From assembly GCF_020171925.1 (NCBI RefSeq), contig NZ_JAIVAR010000001.1:930001-994000 (forward strand): 64,000 nucleotides of DNA. Direction: 5' to 3'. Position numbers and translations under genes: made by a program. The notes beneath the pieces were generated by a model that saw nothing but the letters and a program-made list of their open reading frames with translations, ran no database searches and was not told the DNA's origin. The stretch comes from Rossellomorea aquimaris. GTDB lineage: Bacteria; Bacillota; Bacilli; Bacillales; Bacillaceae_B. Below, one piece after another: positions 36,999 to 45,899 of the stretch (positions are counted from its first letter, which is position 1; each line of letters begins with the position of its first letter).

Positions 36999-37511
36999 AT
37001 GGAATATAAAATAGAAACATTAAGGGGATTCAGTCCTCAACTGGGACATCTAGTCTCACAAATGAACTACGCCAGACAAACGACGTTAGAAGCAGTAAAT
37101 GGATTAACCACGGCCGAATTAGATTATTTACCTAGTAAGGACGGGAACAGTATCGGCGCGCTGTTATACCATATGGCCGCTGTTGAAAAGGGGTTTCAAA
37201 TCGAGATCTTTGACGGCAGGCGACCAAATGTACAAGAGATGGAAGAATGGGGTGCACCCTACAGCCTTGGAGATAAAGGAAGGGCTCACATCAAAGGATT
37301 TCCATTAGAATTCTATCTTGGCAAACTAGAAGAAGTTCGAAGCAGGACCTTGAAGGAATTTGCTACTCTGAATGATGATTGGTTGTATGAAGATAGACGA
37401 TGGGATAACCACCCATCGAATCACTATTTCATCTGGTTCCACGTATTTGAAGACGAGATTAATCATAGAGGGCAAATTCGAATGATTAGGAAGATGTTGT
37501 CGCATCGTTGA
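36999..37511 (+). CDS. DinB family protein (DUF664 type)
   Basis: 170 residues forming the four-helix DinB bundle. The three metal-binding histidines are in LLYHMAAVE (first helix pair) and in FHVFEDEINHRGQIRMIRK near the end. Such proteins bind a divalent metal and include thiol transferases (bacillithiol or mycothiol S-transferases). Which applies here is unknown. Own terminator. Confidence 0.85.
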   Translation: MEYKIETLRGFSPQLGHLVSQMNYARQTTLEAVNGLTTAELDYLPSKDGNSIGALLYHMAAVEKGFQIEIFDGRRPNVQEMEEWGAPYSLGDKGRAHIKGFPLEFYLGKLEEVRSRTLKEFATLNDDWLYEDRRWDNHPSNHYFIWFHVFEDEINHRGQIRMIRKMLSHR

Positions 37512-37534
37512 AGGTGTTTCGATGTAAGGATCTA

Positions 37535-37570
37535 AAACAGCCGTTTCGAATAAAAATGGCTGTTTTTTTA
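37535..37570 (+). terminator. Terminator of the DinB gene
   Basis: AAAACAGCC and GGCTGTTTTTTT enclose a 15-base loop; eight T follow. Confidence 0.85.
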
Positions 37571-37686
37571 TCTTTTCGATTGATAGTAGCTTTTTTTCAA
37601 ACTGATTCAAGAAGCAAGCCGGTAATTTCTAATGGTTTTAAACCAAATAAGGCAAAATCCATGATCTAAAACCACTCACCACCCCC

Positions 37687-37855
37687 TTTATTATCGAAAT
37701 CTTTACGTTTATTATCGAGATCGAACGATTTATTATCGAAAATGAACGATTTATTATCAATTCTGGAAATGTAGGGCGACTCTTTTATCAACTTTCTTTT
37801 TTTATAGTCAAATGATTCCGGTTCTTATCGATATCTCCTTTTTATTATCGATTTT
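37687..37855. repeat. Phased TTTATTATCGA array, family B (element B1)
   Basis: Units with TTATTATCGA or TTATTATCAA place their ATC at 37693, 37714, 37735, 37756, 37787, 37827 and 37847. The steps are 21, 21, 21, 31, 40 and 20, so one unit is probably degenerate (TTATAGTCA at about 37803). The same step order recurs at 57418-57606. It lies in the convergent gap between the DinB and GNAT genes. Confidence 0.8.
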
Positions 37856-37920
37856 CGCCCTCTACCCTTATTACTGAGTGTAACGAGCTATCTCTAAACC
37901 AAACACTTCAAAAAAAATCT

Positions 37921-38514
37921 CTAACTCAAATCATTTACGATGTATGACCCAGCGTTCCTTTCAACATATTCCTCTTGCAGAATCCCATAAATGCCACAAT
38001 CCTTATATTGGCCATCTTTCCGAATCATATGTCTAATGATCCCTTCTCGCTTCATCCCTACCTTTTCCATCAGCTTGCCAGAAGCAGGATTATCCATCCC
38101 ATGAGTTGCAGAGATCTTATGAATGTTCATCATACGAAACGCAAACTCAACGATTGCCTGTAATGCTTCTGTTCCGTATCCCTGGTTCCACCATTGATAG
38201 CCAATGTCGTATCCAACCTCACAATTCTCAGTGTCATCATCGAAATTGAATAGGTCGATCGTTCCGATTAATTCACCGCTTTCTTTCAGGACCATCCCCC
38301 AATAACAAAACGTATCGCTCTCATATTGCTGCGTGATTTCAGTCAGTCGAGCTTTCGTCTCGGAAATCGATTGATGTGGGCCTTTGATTAGATGATCCAT
38401 GACGCGTGTATCGGAGAATATGTAATCAAACATTCGATCTGCATCATTCATTTCCATTTTTCTTAGGAAAAGCCTTTTTGTTTCTAACATGGGTGACCCT
38501 TTATAATGAATCAT
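37921..38514 (-). CDS. GNAT N-acetyltransferase, RimJ/RimL-like
   Basis: 197 residues. It starts like ribosomal-protein alanine acetyltransferases (ETKRLFLRKM) and has the acetyl-CoA motif NQGYGTEAL after EVGYDIGYQWW. Near the end come HGMDNPASGKLMEKVGM and the YGI element. ATG with GGAGGTG seven bases upstream. The acceptor is unknown; ribosomal-protein or small-molecule amines are typical. Confidence 0.85.
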   Translation of the reverse strand: MIHYKGSPMLETKRLFLRKMEMNDADRMFDYIFSDTRVMDHLIKGPHQSISETKARLTEITQQYESDTFCYWGMVLKESGELIGTIDLFNFDDDTENCEVGYDIGYQWWNQGYGTEALQAIVEFAFRMMNIHKISATHGMDNPASGKLMEKVGMKREGIIRHMIRKDGQYKDCGIYGILQEEYVERNAGSYIVNDLS

Positions 38515-38692
38515 CCCTTCACCTCCGCTTGTATGTTGAAACGTCTAAATGATTCTCATTATCTACCTATATTCTATTTATACATTCTACTATCCTCTTA
38601 TCTAAATAAAAATCATAAAGCATACCGATGTGAACAGAAATCATCCGAACACTATGCTATGATTTTGATAGGATAGATTGGAGGAAAGTAAA

Positions 38693-39277
38693 GTGAATAA
38701 CAACATAGCTCAAACCAAAATTCAAGTGACTTTAAAAGATTGTATGGAGGTTATGAGAAATCTATCAGCTTTCAGAATCGCCTATTGGTTTGTGATGATC
38801 TCCGTTCCGATTGTGTACTTCATAAATTACCTACGATTAAGTAGGCCTGCAAACGTAAAAGTAGCAGAAACAGCCGCTCAACTCCATCAACTCAACAAAG
38901 AATCATTCATAGACATGATGATCGCAGCGGGTATCTTCCTCATCCTTGCCCACTTGCTCATGAAACTACTTGAAAAGATCATCGGAACAAAATTGTATTG
39001 GAAATTCACGAAAAGTGGTGCAACCCACCTGCTTGTAGGAGTTGATAAGGAAAAGGGTGACTTTGTTCTTGGTGAAGATCAGAAAAGGGTTCCAATCACC
39101 GATGCATTCATCGTCGTGTCCACACCGAACAATTATCTCTTTTATAAGGGAAGAAGTCTTAATCCCCTTATGTTCTTTCTTCCTAAAAGGGGCAGCGACT
39201 CTCATGATGAAGTGGTGAAAGAAATGATCGAGGCGGTACGAAGAGAGAATGTTACGATGAAAGAAAGGAAAAAGTGA
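38693..39277 (+). CDS. Membrane protein with YcxB-like cytosolic tail
   Basis: 194 residues from the GTG at 38693 (GGAGG eight bases upstream); a TTG 15 bases earlier would swallow the ribosome site. Two membrane helices (about 31-50 and 80-102), then a cytosolic domain reading LLVGVDKEKGDFVLGE, DAFIVVSTPNNYLFYKG and FFLPKRG. That beta pattern resembles YcxB-like domains. Function unknown. Confidence 0.6.
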   Translation: MNNNIAQTKIQVTLKDCMEVMRNLSAFRIAYWFVMISVPIVYFINYLRLSRPANVKVAETAAQLHQLNKESFIDMMIAAGIFLILAHLLMKLLEKIIGTKLYWKFTKSGATHLLVGVDKEKGDFVLGEDQKRVPITDAFIVVSTPNNYLFYKGRSLNPLMFFLPKRGSDSHDEVVKEMIEAVRRENVTMKERKK

Positions 39278-39335
39278 TTGTCGTTTTTTACAAATATAAA
39301 TGTAGAGATTACTATTAAAAACTCTTAGTTAAGCA

Positions 39336-39635
39336 GCCATATCCAACACGGCAAGACAAGTCGCGGGTGCAATCGGCACCCCCTGATCATGACCATCATG
39401 ACCAACCAGACGATAGATCACCTGCAGAGCATGAAGACAGGCGGACCCCCAGGACAGTCGAAGGCCCACTGATCATGGAAGCCTCCAGCCAAGAATCGGC
39501 GACACCTATTTCGCTATCATGATCATCGGCGTCATCCGTCTCGTACTCTCGTTCTTTATTAAAAAGTGGAGCAGGTACCTGAAGAGTCTGCGGTTAAGAC
39601 AGGGTAAATGTGAAAAGGAGAGACCACTAATGTGA
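39336..39635 (+). pseudogene. Remnant of a DHA2 (EmrB/QacA) MFS transporter C-terminus
   Basis: The first frame reads ISNTARQVAGAIG, a hallmark of the DHA2 drug-transporter family. After one frame change comes LIMTIMTNQTIDHLQSMKTG. Further on, another frame gives IGDTYFAIMIIGVIRLVLSFFIKKW and runs to a stop just inside a strong terminator. The N-terminal 80 percent of the gene is gone, so this is the scar of a deleted transporter. Confidence 0.75.
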
Positions 39636-39653
39636 GGTGGTTTCTCCTTTTTT
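39613..39653 (+). terminator. Terminator of the vanished MFS gene
   Basis: AAAAGGAGAGACCAC and GTGGTTTCTCCTTTT pair with one wobble, followed by T. It is still intact although the gene before it is broken. Confidence 0.8.
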
Positions 39654-39816
39654 ATTGAGATGGAACTCGGACTTGCACATTTTATGTGTGAAAAAACACC
39701 TTAAAAGTTAGTAAAATGCATTTTTTAACTTAAAAACGCTTGGTTCTTGACTAAAAACGTGCTGAACAAACGGAATACAGCCACTCAGCACCCTTATACA
39801 GGTCTGCGTCCCCTAC

Positions 39817-39913
39817 TTATTATCAAAACCGGCCATCTTATTATCAAAGATCAGGATTTATTATCAAAACCAGCACTTTTTTTATCAAAAATCCAATTAT
39901 ATTATCAAAACCC
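39817..39913. repeat. Phased TTATTATCAAAA array, family A (element A1)
   Basis: Five units place ATC at 39822, 39843, 39863, 39884 and 39904 (steps 21, 20, 21, 20). The bases between units are also conserved with the other three A elements. It lies between two convergent gene ends. Confidence 0.85.
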
Positions 39914-39961
39914 AAAATAGGGTTCGAGCCCCAACCAAACTCATCCCCTAAACCGATACAC

Positions 39962-40342
39962 TCAGAACACCAACTCGTACCCCTTCACCAACACCCAACA
40001 AACCAAAACACTCCATAACAAAATCACCAGCGCACCCACGACCCAATTCTTCGGCTTGCCCCCCTTCAACATCTCTTCCGCCCTATCCTCACATTCTACA
40101 ATCACTTCACGTGGAATCATCCTCAATGCCAGCATGATCCCGACCGGCACAATGATTACATCGTCCAGATACCCAAGCACTGGAATGAAGTCAGGAATCA
40201 AGTCAATTGGACTGAACGCATACGCGACGACACACGCCGTAAACAATTTTGCGTACCAAGGAACACGTTCATCTTTATATGCAAAATAAAGAACAAATAT
40301 TTGTCGTTTCAGCTTTTTCGCCCAAGCTGTCAGTTTCCCCAT
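39962..40342 (-). CDS. YkvA family (DUF1232) membrane protein
   Basis: 126 residues from the ATG at 40342 (AGAGGTGAG upstream); a frame open to 40402 lacks a ribosome site. The DUF1232 core is clear: VPWYAKLFTACVVAYAFSPIDLIPDFIPVLGYLDDVIIVP. A last membrane helix (VVGALVILLWSVLVCWVLV) follows. Function unknown. Confidence 0.85.
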   Translation of the reverse strand: MGKLTAWAKKLKRQIFVLYFAYKDERVPWYAKLFTACVVAYAFSPIDLIPDFIPVLGYLDDVIIVPVGIMLALRMIPREVIVECEDRAEEMLKGGKPKNWVVGALVILLWSVLVCWVLVKGYELVF

Positions 40343-40513
40343 AGAAGACTCACCTCTACCTTTTTCACTAACTATAGCATGTTCAAATCCTTTACGGTAC
40401 AAGTGGAGCGCTCCCCCAGGAACGCATCAGGTCTCTTTGCTACTTAATCAACAGGAAAGCATGATACAATAATGGGGAGTAACAGTTCTTTTATAATGAA
40501 GGAGGAAATGACC

Positions 40514-41011
40514 ATGTTCACATCCGTAAATGATTTCCTAAGAGAATGGGATCAAGAAGCAGCCGTTACCCAAAAGGTCTTCAATGCACTGACAGATGAG
40601 TCGTTGACACAGGAAGTTGCGCAAGATTTGTACAGCATCGGAAGCGTTGCCTGGCATATCACAGGTGCCACTTATTACTTCCCTGCTCAGGTTGGAATCA
40701 CCTTCGAGGTGCCTGATCTTCGCAAAGCGGCACCAACATCTGCTGCAGAAATCAGTGATACATACAAATTGGTGAGCGATCGCTTGAAAGAGGCAGTAAC
40801 GGAACAGGTTTCAGATGAGAAGATGAATGAAAAAGTGAACCTTTTCGGCATGGAGATGACGGTTCAATCTGTCCTCCGCTTGCTCATTCAACATCAGGCC
40901 CACCACCGTGGACAGCTGACGGTACTGATGAGACAGGCTGATTTGAAGGTTCCTGGCGTCTATGGTCCGAGTAAGGAAGAAATGGAAGCAATGAATGCCC
41001 AGAATAGCTAA
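40514..41011 (+). CDS. DinB family protein
   Basis: 165 residues from the ATG at 40514, eight bases after AAGGAGG; an ATG six bases earlier would be too close. Metal-site histidines are in SVAWHITG and LIQHQAHHRGQLTVLMRQ. Second DinB protein in the window and only distantly similar to the one at 36999. Putative metal-dependent thiol transferase or stress protein; substrate unknown. Confidence 0.85.
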   Translation: MFTSVNDFLREWDQEAAVTQKVFNALTDESLTQEVAQDLYSIGSVAWHITGATYYFPAQVGITFEVPDLRKAAPTSAAEISDTYKLVSDRLKEAVTEQVSDEKMNEKVNLFGMEMTVQSVLRLLIQHQAHHRGQLTVLMRQADLKVPGVYGPSKEEMEAMNAQNS

Positions 41012-41018
41012 ATATGTG

Positions 41019-41051
41019 AAAAAACAGCCGGCAGCTGCCGGTTGTTTTTTT
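41019..41051 (+). terminator. Terminator of the second DinB gene
   Basis: AAAAAACAGCCGGCAG and CTGCCGGTTGTTTTTT form a long stem with almost no loop, ending in T. Confidence 0.85.
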
Positions 41052-41201
41052 ATAGAGTGTAGTAAACGTTACACGAACGGGGACAGCCCCACTTACGCTG
41101 ATAAAGCTACCTGTTCTCAACAGAAACTACCTATGATAAACTGGGGTTATCAATATTTTCCATTTTCAAACAAACCATTGTCTCTAGAGAGGTCGTGACT
41201 G

Positions 41202-41714
41202 ATGAACATTGATCGAGATAGATATTATTTGGAGTTAGCCTTGGAAGAAGCAGCAATAGCATTGGACGAGAATACATACCCCGTCGGAGCAGTTATAGTG
41301 GATGAGAACGATCAAATCATTGCCAAAGGTCGGAACAGGGTACATACTCAACAAGATGCAACAGCTCATGCTGAAATTGATGCCATCCGAAATGCAGGCA
41401 AATCAATTTTTCATGCAAAAGTTAACCGTGAAAAGTTTACGATTTACACCACATTGGAGCCTTGTCCGATGTGCACCGGCGGAATATTATTTGCCAATAT
41501 CAAGAGAGTCGTCTGGTTACTTAACGATGATATGGGTTTCGGTGGGTATAAAAAAATACAAGGTACAAACGTATTTGATAGGAAATTCAGCGAGGTTGAC
41601 GTAGTTGAAGAACCTTTCGACGATCTGAAAGAGAAACAAAAGGAACTGATGATTCGATGGTCATCAAATTCTAATCACGTTACAAATCTACGAAAAGCGG
41701 TTATTCAAGAATGA
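41202..41714 (+). CDS. Nucleoside/base deaminase (cytidine deaminase fold)
   Basis: 170 residues. Zinc site HAEIDAIRNAG and PCPMCTGGILF, with the Glu of HAE as proton shuttle. The N-terminus (LALEEAAIALDENTYPVGAVIV) is typical of the CMP/dCMP-TadA-GuaD group. Guanine or another base or nucleoside is the likely substrate, since the tRNA-binding features of TadA are not evident. Start ATG behind GAGAGGTCGTGACTG. Confidence 0.85.
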   Translation: MNIDRDRYYLELALEEAAIALDENTYPVGAVIVDENDQIIAKGRNRVHTQQDATAHAEIDAIRNAGKSIFHAKVNREKFTIYTTLEPCPMCTGGILFANIKRVVWLLNDDMGFGGYKKIQGTNVFDRKFSEVDVVEEPFDDLKEKQKELMIRWSSNSNHVTNLRKAVIQE

Positions 41715-41953
41715 GCTTAAATGAATAAGGGGCTCCATGGTAGGGTCTCTTTCTTTTGTATAAAATCAACACGGTCCTTTATCAAGCTCCAAGCCAAGAT
41801 TACCCTTCCCAACGGTCCAGACTCCGCACACCCACTACCCCATTCTACAACTTGCACACCTTCACAAATTTTAGCCCAAGGTAAAAAAAAAGCCATTCCC
41901 AAATGGAACGACTTTATATCTTCCCCAGATGACTCCGCAAACGAAAGTGTAAC

Positions 41954-42325
41954 TTACCAATGCACCTGAAGCTTATTCCCACTCGGATCATAAAAATGGA
42001 AAAACGCATGGCCGTTATCTTCTTGTATCTCATCGACCTTTACTTGTTGATCCTTCAAATGTTGATGAAATTTAAGTAACTCCGGACTTGTAAAGCCAAT
42101 GCTGAATTCTTGTTCGTTATCAACCGTAAAATGCGCGAATGTTTCGTCTTCCGTCGGAACCAAGATCAGTAGGAAAGGTCCTTCATTTACTTTGATCACC
42201 GCAAGCTCCTCGGTCTTATTCACTACCTGCAACCCCAAAACATCCCCATACCACTGTGCAGACAACGCTAAATCTTTTACAGGAATCCTTATGTAATGTA
42301 CTTGTTCAATGAATGATTGACTCAT
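41954..42325 (-). CDS. VOC (glyoxalase-like) family protein
   Basis: 123 residues with one VOC fold: VHYIRIPVKDLALSAQWYGDVLGL, then a second beta-alpha-beta unit ending HFYDPSGNKLQVHW. Metal-ligand candidates are the first His and the Glu-like position in the second half. Substrate unknown. Confidence 0.85.
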   Translation of the reverse strand: MSQSFIEQVHYIRIPVKDLALSAQWYGDVLGLQVVNKTEELAVIKVNEGPFLLILVPTEDETFAHFTVDNEQEFSIGFTSPELLKFHQHLKDQQVKVDEIQEDNGHAFFHFYDPSGNKLQVHW

Positions 42326-42504
42326 ATCCTTCTCCCCTTTGATTAGTTTGTTAGTTTAATAATATCATGAAAGTAAATAATTTCCATAACAAAAATAGAA
42401 CCTCCACCCTAATCAAAAATTCAACGAGGCCATCCATTACACTGTCATTATAAGGAAATGACGTTTCATTTCCAATCCAATTAAATCATAGGGAGGAATT
42501 TTTC

Positions 42505-43110
42505 ATGAAGAAAATGGTTTATGTGTTGATCACAGGGTTCATGGTACTGATGCTTGCAGCTTGTGGCAGCGATTCGGCATTGGAGGAACTCGATCAAAAC
42601 GATGGGGAAAAAGCGGAAGCAAAGACCGGCAGTGATGCAGGTACAGAAGAAAAACCGAAAGAAGAAGCAAAAGAAGAAGACATCTGGACGTACTACAATG
42701 ACGCTACGTGGTCGGAGGATTACAATGGCTTGAAGATGGAAATTCAAAAAGCCGTCGTGTCGGATCGAGCTCCTACCATGGAAGACGAAAATGCGAAGGC
42801 ATCGGCCGTCGGCGTGAAGTTCAAAATGGAAAACACAACCGATGGCAAATTCACTTTCTATCCCGATCAAGCGGTGCTCGTCACCAGTACCGGTGAACAG
42901 ATCGATATGCCGGACATGTGGGTGTCCGATAACATCGGCGGTGAAATCGACAAAGGCGTGATCAAGGAAGGCAATATCATCTGGTACCTTGAGAGGGGAC
43001 ACGCGGAAGAGATCGAATGGATCAAGCTTGAATTCAGTGGCCATCAAGGGCCGGAGGATGACTTTGAATCGGAAATGAAGGAGTATGAAGTGGAGCTCCA
43101 ATTGAAGTAA
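42505..43110 (+). CDS. Lipoprotein with DUF4352/DUF5067-like domain
   Basis: 201 residues. The signal ends MLAAC. A 40-residue acidic, Lys/Glu-rich linker follows, then an immunoglobulin-like domain (YNGLKMEIQKAVV, VKFKMENTTDGKFTFYPDQAVLVTSTGEQI). This is the usual build of Bacillus surface lipoproteins with a telokin-like DUF4352 fold. The role is unknown. GGGAGGAATTTTTC precedes the ATG. Confidence 0.75.
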   Translation: MKKMVYVLITGFMVLMLAACGSDSALEELDQNDGEKAEAKTGSDAGTEEKPKEEAKEEDIWTYYNDATWSEDYNGLKMEIQKAVVSDRAPTMEDENAKASAVGVKFKMENTTDGKFTFYPDQAVLVTSTGEQIDMPDMWVSDNIGGEIDKGVIKEGNIIWYLERGHAEEIEWIKLEFSGHQGPEDDFESEMKEYEVELQLK

Positions 43111-43118
43111 CGGTTTAC

Positions 43119-43157
43119 GAAACAGCTCCCGGCATAAAAGGCCGGTGAGCTGTTTTA
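43119..43157. terminator. Terminator shared by lipoprotein and nucleotidyltransferase genes
   Basis: AAACAGCTCCCGGC and GCCGGTGAGCTGTTTT form a stem with one mismatch; it lies between convergent stops. Confidence 0.75.
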
Positions 43158-43160
43158 ATG

Positions 43161-43739
43161 TTACCGAACAATATGGTGAACCGTGATTTTATCCCAAATC
43201 CCCTTCCACCCCTTCTTCCGGATCCGTTCCTCGTAGATCGCAGCCCGTTCTGCTGTCTCCCTAAAATAGGCCGTCGGTTTCAGCTGAAGATTCAATACAT
43301 CCTCCACTCCACATGGCGCGGCCAGGACCAACCGATTCCTCTTGTCCAGCTTCACTCCAAGTGCCGTAGCCGTTTCAGGAAATTTTGAAATGGCATCAAC
43401 GGAAGACGTGTATGGCGGGATGTGGTTGATCACATGCATCCTCGCTTCGTTTTTCACCGACCACGGTATAGCGGGCATCATGCGTCTCAATTCATTCTCA
43501 CATTCCTTTTCGAAAACTTCATCCAATCGTGTGACATCAAAATAGATCACGTCAACATCCGGGGTCTGTGTGCGCTCATCGAACCCGTGCAGGGCATCCC
43601 AGATTTTCGACCGGACGAACCCAGCGCAGATCCACCAGTCGGGTAAATCCAATTTCTTTGCTGCTTTCAGGATTTCCATCATTTCATCATCCTGTTCGAT
43701 CAACGATAGGATGTCTTCTTCTGTTTTCAACATGATCAT
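43161..43739 (-). CDS. Nucleotidyltransferase family protein (DUF925 type)
   Basis: 192 residues from ATG 43739, with GGGAG close upstream; ATG 43733 is equally possible. WWICAGFVRSKIWDALHGF and PDVDVIYFD form the nucleotidyltransferase core, with Asp residues for metal. Later PYTSSVDAISKFPETATA and a Cys-Gly-Val-Glu-Asp element complete the family pattern. Substrate unknown. Confidence 0.85.
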   Translation of the reverse strand: MIMLKTEEDILSLIEQDDEMMEILKAAKKLDLPDWWICAGFVRSKIWDALHGFDERTQTPDVDVIYFDVTRLDEVFEKECENELRRMMPAIPWSVKNEARMHVINHIPPYTSSVDAISKFPETATALGVKLDKRNRLVLAAPCGVEDVLNLQLKPTAYFRETAERAAIYEERIRKKGWKGIWDKITVHHIVR

Positions 43740-43792
43740 CCGCTCCCTTCCCTTTAAACAGAACATACATTCCCATCATAACATACGTTCAG

Positions 43793-43829
43793 AAAAAAAG
43801 CCGCCTCTCACACTAGTGAAAGGCAGCTC
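43793..43829 (-). terminator. Terminator of the MFS gene
   Basis: On the minus strand AGCTGCCTTTCAC pairs with GTGAGAGGCGGCT around TAGT, followed by seven T. Confidence 0.85.
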
Positions 43830-43835
43830 CTTAAC

Positions 43836-45026
43836 TCATATTTTCCTATTTGCCCTCATCCGGCCAACCAGCAGATATCCACCAGCCAACACGGTAAAAA
43901 TAATCAGCAATCCAGCAAATCCATCGGTAAACCCGCTCCGCTCACTCGCATATCCAAAGAGCGGGAAGCTGATCATGATCACGAAACTCTCCATCAGCCC
44001 GATCAAAGACAGGAACGTGGAACGGATATTGCTATCCAGGAATCGCTGCACGAACGAGCTGAAGATCGGTTCGAACAAGCTCAACAACTGAGCCAGGAAC
44101 AGGAACGACAGCAGGATCGCCCAGTCCGTAGCGAAGATGAACAGGATGAAGAACAAGAGAAATAGTCCAAGACCATAATAAAGGATGTTGAAAAATTCCA
44201 ACCGTTCCTCCACCTTGTAGGCGATCTTCGCCATCACGACGCCGAGGAGTCCTTCAATCGTGAACACCGCACCGACGACGACGGATGAGTAGCCCAGTTG
44301 AATGAAGTACTCCTGTCCGTAGAACACGATGATCACCATCACCGCACTCGCCAGGATGAACAGCACGACCGGCCGGTGGATGACCGGGTTGTTTTTCCAA
44401 ACGTTGATCCCTAGTTTGAATTGGTGCACCCACTGATTGTACCAGCGTCCGCCGATGCTTTCCGTCTTCTCGCGTGGAGGCTCCTTCATGAACAGCAGAG
44501 GGATGACGGCCATGACGTGGGTGACGATTGTCGCCCCATATACCCACTCCCAGCTCACCTCCGCCATGAAGCCACCGATGAATTTCGCGAGGCTCAGGGA
44601 CAACAACGAAATCGCCGTCATGCTCCCGATCACCCTCGTGTAGTCCTTCTCACGATTTACATTTTTCAAGGTGTCATACGCAAATGCCTGCTCGGCCCCC
44701 GAATGGAACGTGACCATCAGTCCCATCGACAGAAACGCCAGCGTGAACAGGGAAAATGTCCCGCTTACAAGCATCAACAGCGCATACAGCAGGCTGAATA
44801 TATTCCCAATAATTAAACTGATTTTGCGTCCGTACAAATCAGCAATCATCCCCGTCGGCACTTCAAAAAGGACGATCCCCAAATGAAGGAGCGCCTCCAA
44901 AATCCCGATCTCACCGAGCGTCATGCCTCGGTCGCCAAGGTAAATGACCCACAGTGCCCGGTCAAAGAATAGCTGTGCAAAGAATAAATAAAAATAAAGC
45001 AAATGTATATTGTTTTTTGTCTTCAT
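43836..45026 (-). CDS. MFS transporter, drug-efflux type
   Basis: 396 residues from the ATG at 45026, where the first helix begins almost at once (NIHLLYFYLFFAQLFFDRALW). Twelve hydrophobic segments. The loop between helices 2 and 3 reads GMIADLYGRKISL, the MFS signature, preceded by FEVPTG. The sequence resembles efflux carriers rather than sugar porters. A leader ORF and a terminator hairpin lie between the promoter and this gene, which suggests attenuation control. Substrate unknown. Confidence 0.85.
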   Translation of the reverse strand: MKTKNNIHLLYFYLFFAQLFFDRALWVIYLGDRGMTLGEIGILEALLHLGIVLFEVPTGMIADLYGRKISLIIGNIFSLLYALLMLVSGTFSLFTLAFLSMGLMVTFHSGAEQAFAYDTLKNVNREKDYTRVIGSMTAISLLSLSLAKFIGGFMAEVSWEWVYGATIVTHVMAVIPLLFMKEPPREKTESIGGRWYNQWVHQFKLGINVWKNNPVIHRPVVLFILASAVMVIIVFYGQEYFIQLGYSSVVVGAVFTIEGLLGVVMAKIAYKVEERLEFFNILYYGLGLFLLFFILFIFATDWAILLSFLFLAQLLSLFEPIFSSFVQRFLDSNIRSTFLSLIGLMESFVIMISFPLFGYASERSGFTDGFAGLLIIFTVLAGGYLLVGRMRANRKI

Positions 45027-45055
45027 CCTATGTCGTCCTCTCTCAAACAAAAAGT

Positions 45056-45086
45056 CAAAAAAGCCGCAGGGCATCATCCCCTGCGG
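45056..45086 (-). promoter_or_regulatory. Attenuator-like terminator in the MFS leader
   Basis: On the minus strand GCCGCAGGG and CCCTGCGGC form a 9-base stem, followed at once by six T. It sits about 30 bases before the MFS start and after the leader peptide stop, where an attenuator would be. Confidence 0.7.
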
Positions 45087-45133
45087 CTCTCGCTATATCC
45101 AGGAAATCATACTCGTGTTCACATCTATGGAAT

Positions 45134-45244
45134 TCAGCTGAAAAGGGACAGACCTGTCCCCTTGACGGCTGAAATTCCAAAAATCGTCATCATCAACATA
45201 AGAAATTTCTTCTCTGCTTTGATGACGAACGTGAACGAATGCAT
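45134..45244 (-). CDS. 36-residue leader peptide upstream of MFS gene
   Basis: The ATG has AGGAGGGGAGATC upstream, one of the best ribosome sites in the window. The peptide starts MHSFTFVIKAEKKFL, has a Met-rich hydrophobic middle (MLMMTIFGI) and ends GTGLSLFS. Its stop lies about 50 bases before the attenuator-like hairpin. Short translated leaders followed by terminators control drug-efflux genes elsewhere (for example bmrB before bmrCD in B. subtilis). A small membrane-active peptide in its own right is the alternative. Not a known family. Confidence 0.5.
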   Translation of the reverse strand: MHSFTFVIKAEKKFLMLMMTIFGISAVKGTGLSLFS

Positions 45245-45279
45245 GATCTCCCCTCCTTTTTGTTTAAGAATTCTATTTT

Positions 45280-45308
45280 ATTATAAGTCTATTGGGAATT
45301 TGAGGCAA
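45280..45308 (-). promoter_or_regulatory. Sigma-A-like promoter for the leader peptide/MFS unit
   Basis: Minus strand TTGCCT, a 17-base spacer, then a perfect TATAAT. The transcript would start about 30 bases before the leader ATG. Confidence 0.65.
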
Positions 45309-45475
45309 GGGTGGATTTGAAGTCGCTTTCTTTTGGTAGAAAACTCTCATAACGAGCTCAATTATTATGAAAATCACTTATAAAAGTGAAATTCAACATC
45401 GTTTTTGGCCAAATACGTGGAATCGAGCCCTTAATCTTGGCCACTTCCCCTCTTAATTAACCTTCTTTGCTTACT

Positions 45476-45569
45476 TATTATCAAAACTGGACATCTTTTT
45501 ATCAAAAATCAGGATATATTATCAAAAACCAAACTTTTTTTATCAAAAATCCAAATATATTATCAAATC
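45476..45569. repeat. Phased TTATTATCAAAA array, family A (element A2)
   Basis: Five units place ATC at 45480, 45501, 45521, 45542 and 45562, with steps 21, 20, 21, 20 as in A1. The rest of the stretch 45309-45899 holds no gene. Confidence 0.85.
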
Positions 45570-45899
45570 GAACACTGAACCCTCTTCCATACCCCTCGCC
45601 CTATCCGCCATACTACTCATCTACTACAATCGAAAAATTCTTGTGCCTCCCTCACAAATAATGTAATATCGATTCGCTATTTTGAATATTGTATCTTAAA
45701 TGGTGATGAAGGATATAAGTAGGATTGGTCATAACAAGAAAGATTTGCACTTCTAGAAGTCAGGCTGTTTAAGCAGCCGGCAAAAAAAGATGGTTCCGTA
45801 TGATAACATCACGTCCTTATCAAAACTAGATGGGGGTGTGATGTTTTTTAGTTTAATAGGGGAATTACCACTTGCAAAACACGTTTAAGGAGGGATTGG

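Noticed and set aside
39817..39913. CRISPR array suggested by regular short repeats
   Set aside because: The repeated part is only 8-12 bases, the stretches between are conserved across loci, and no cas genes are near. The same holds for the other five arrays.
42481..43101. A long open frame opposite the lipoprotein gene at 42505-43110
   Set aside because: It is the antisense of a gene with signal peptide, lipobox and good ribosome site. Its own product is His/Phe/Arg-rich without family features.
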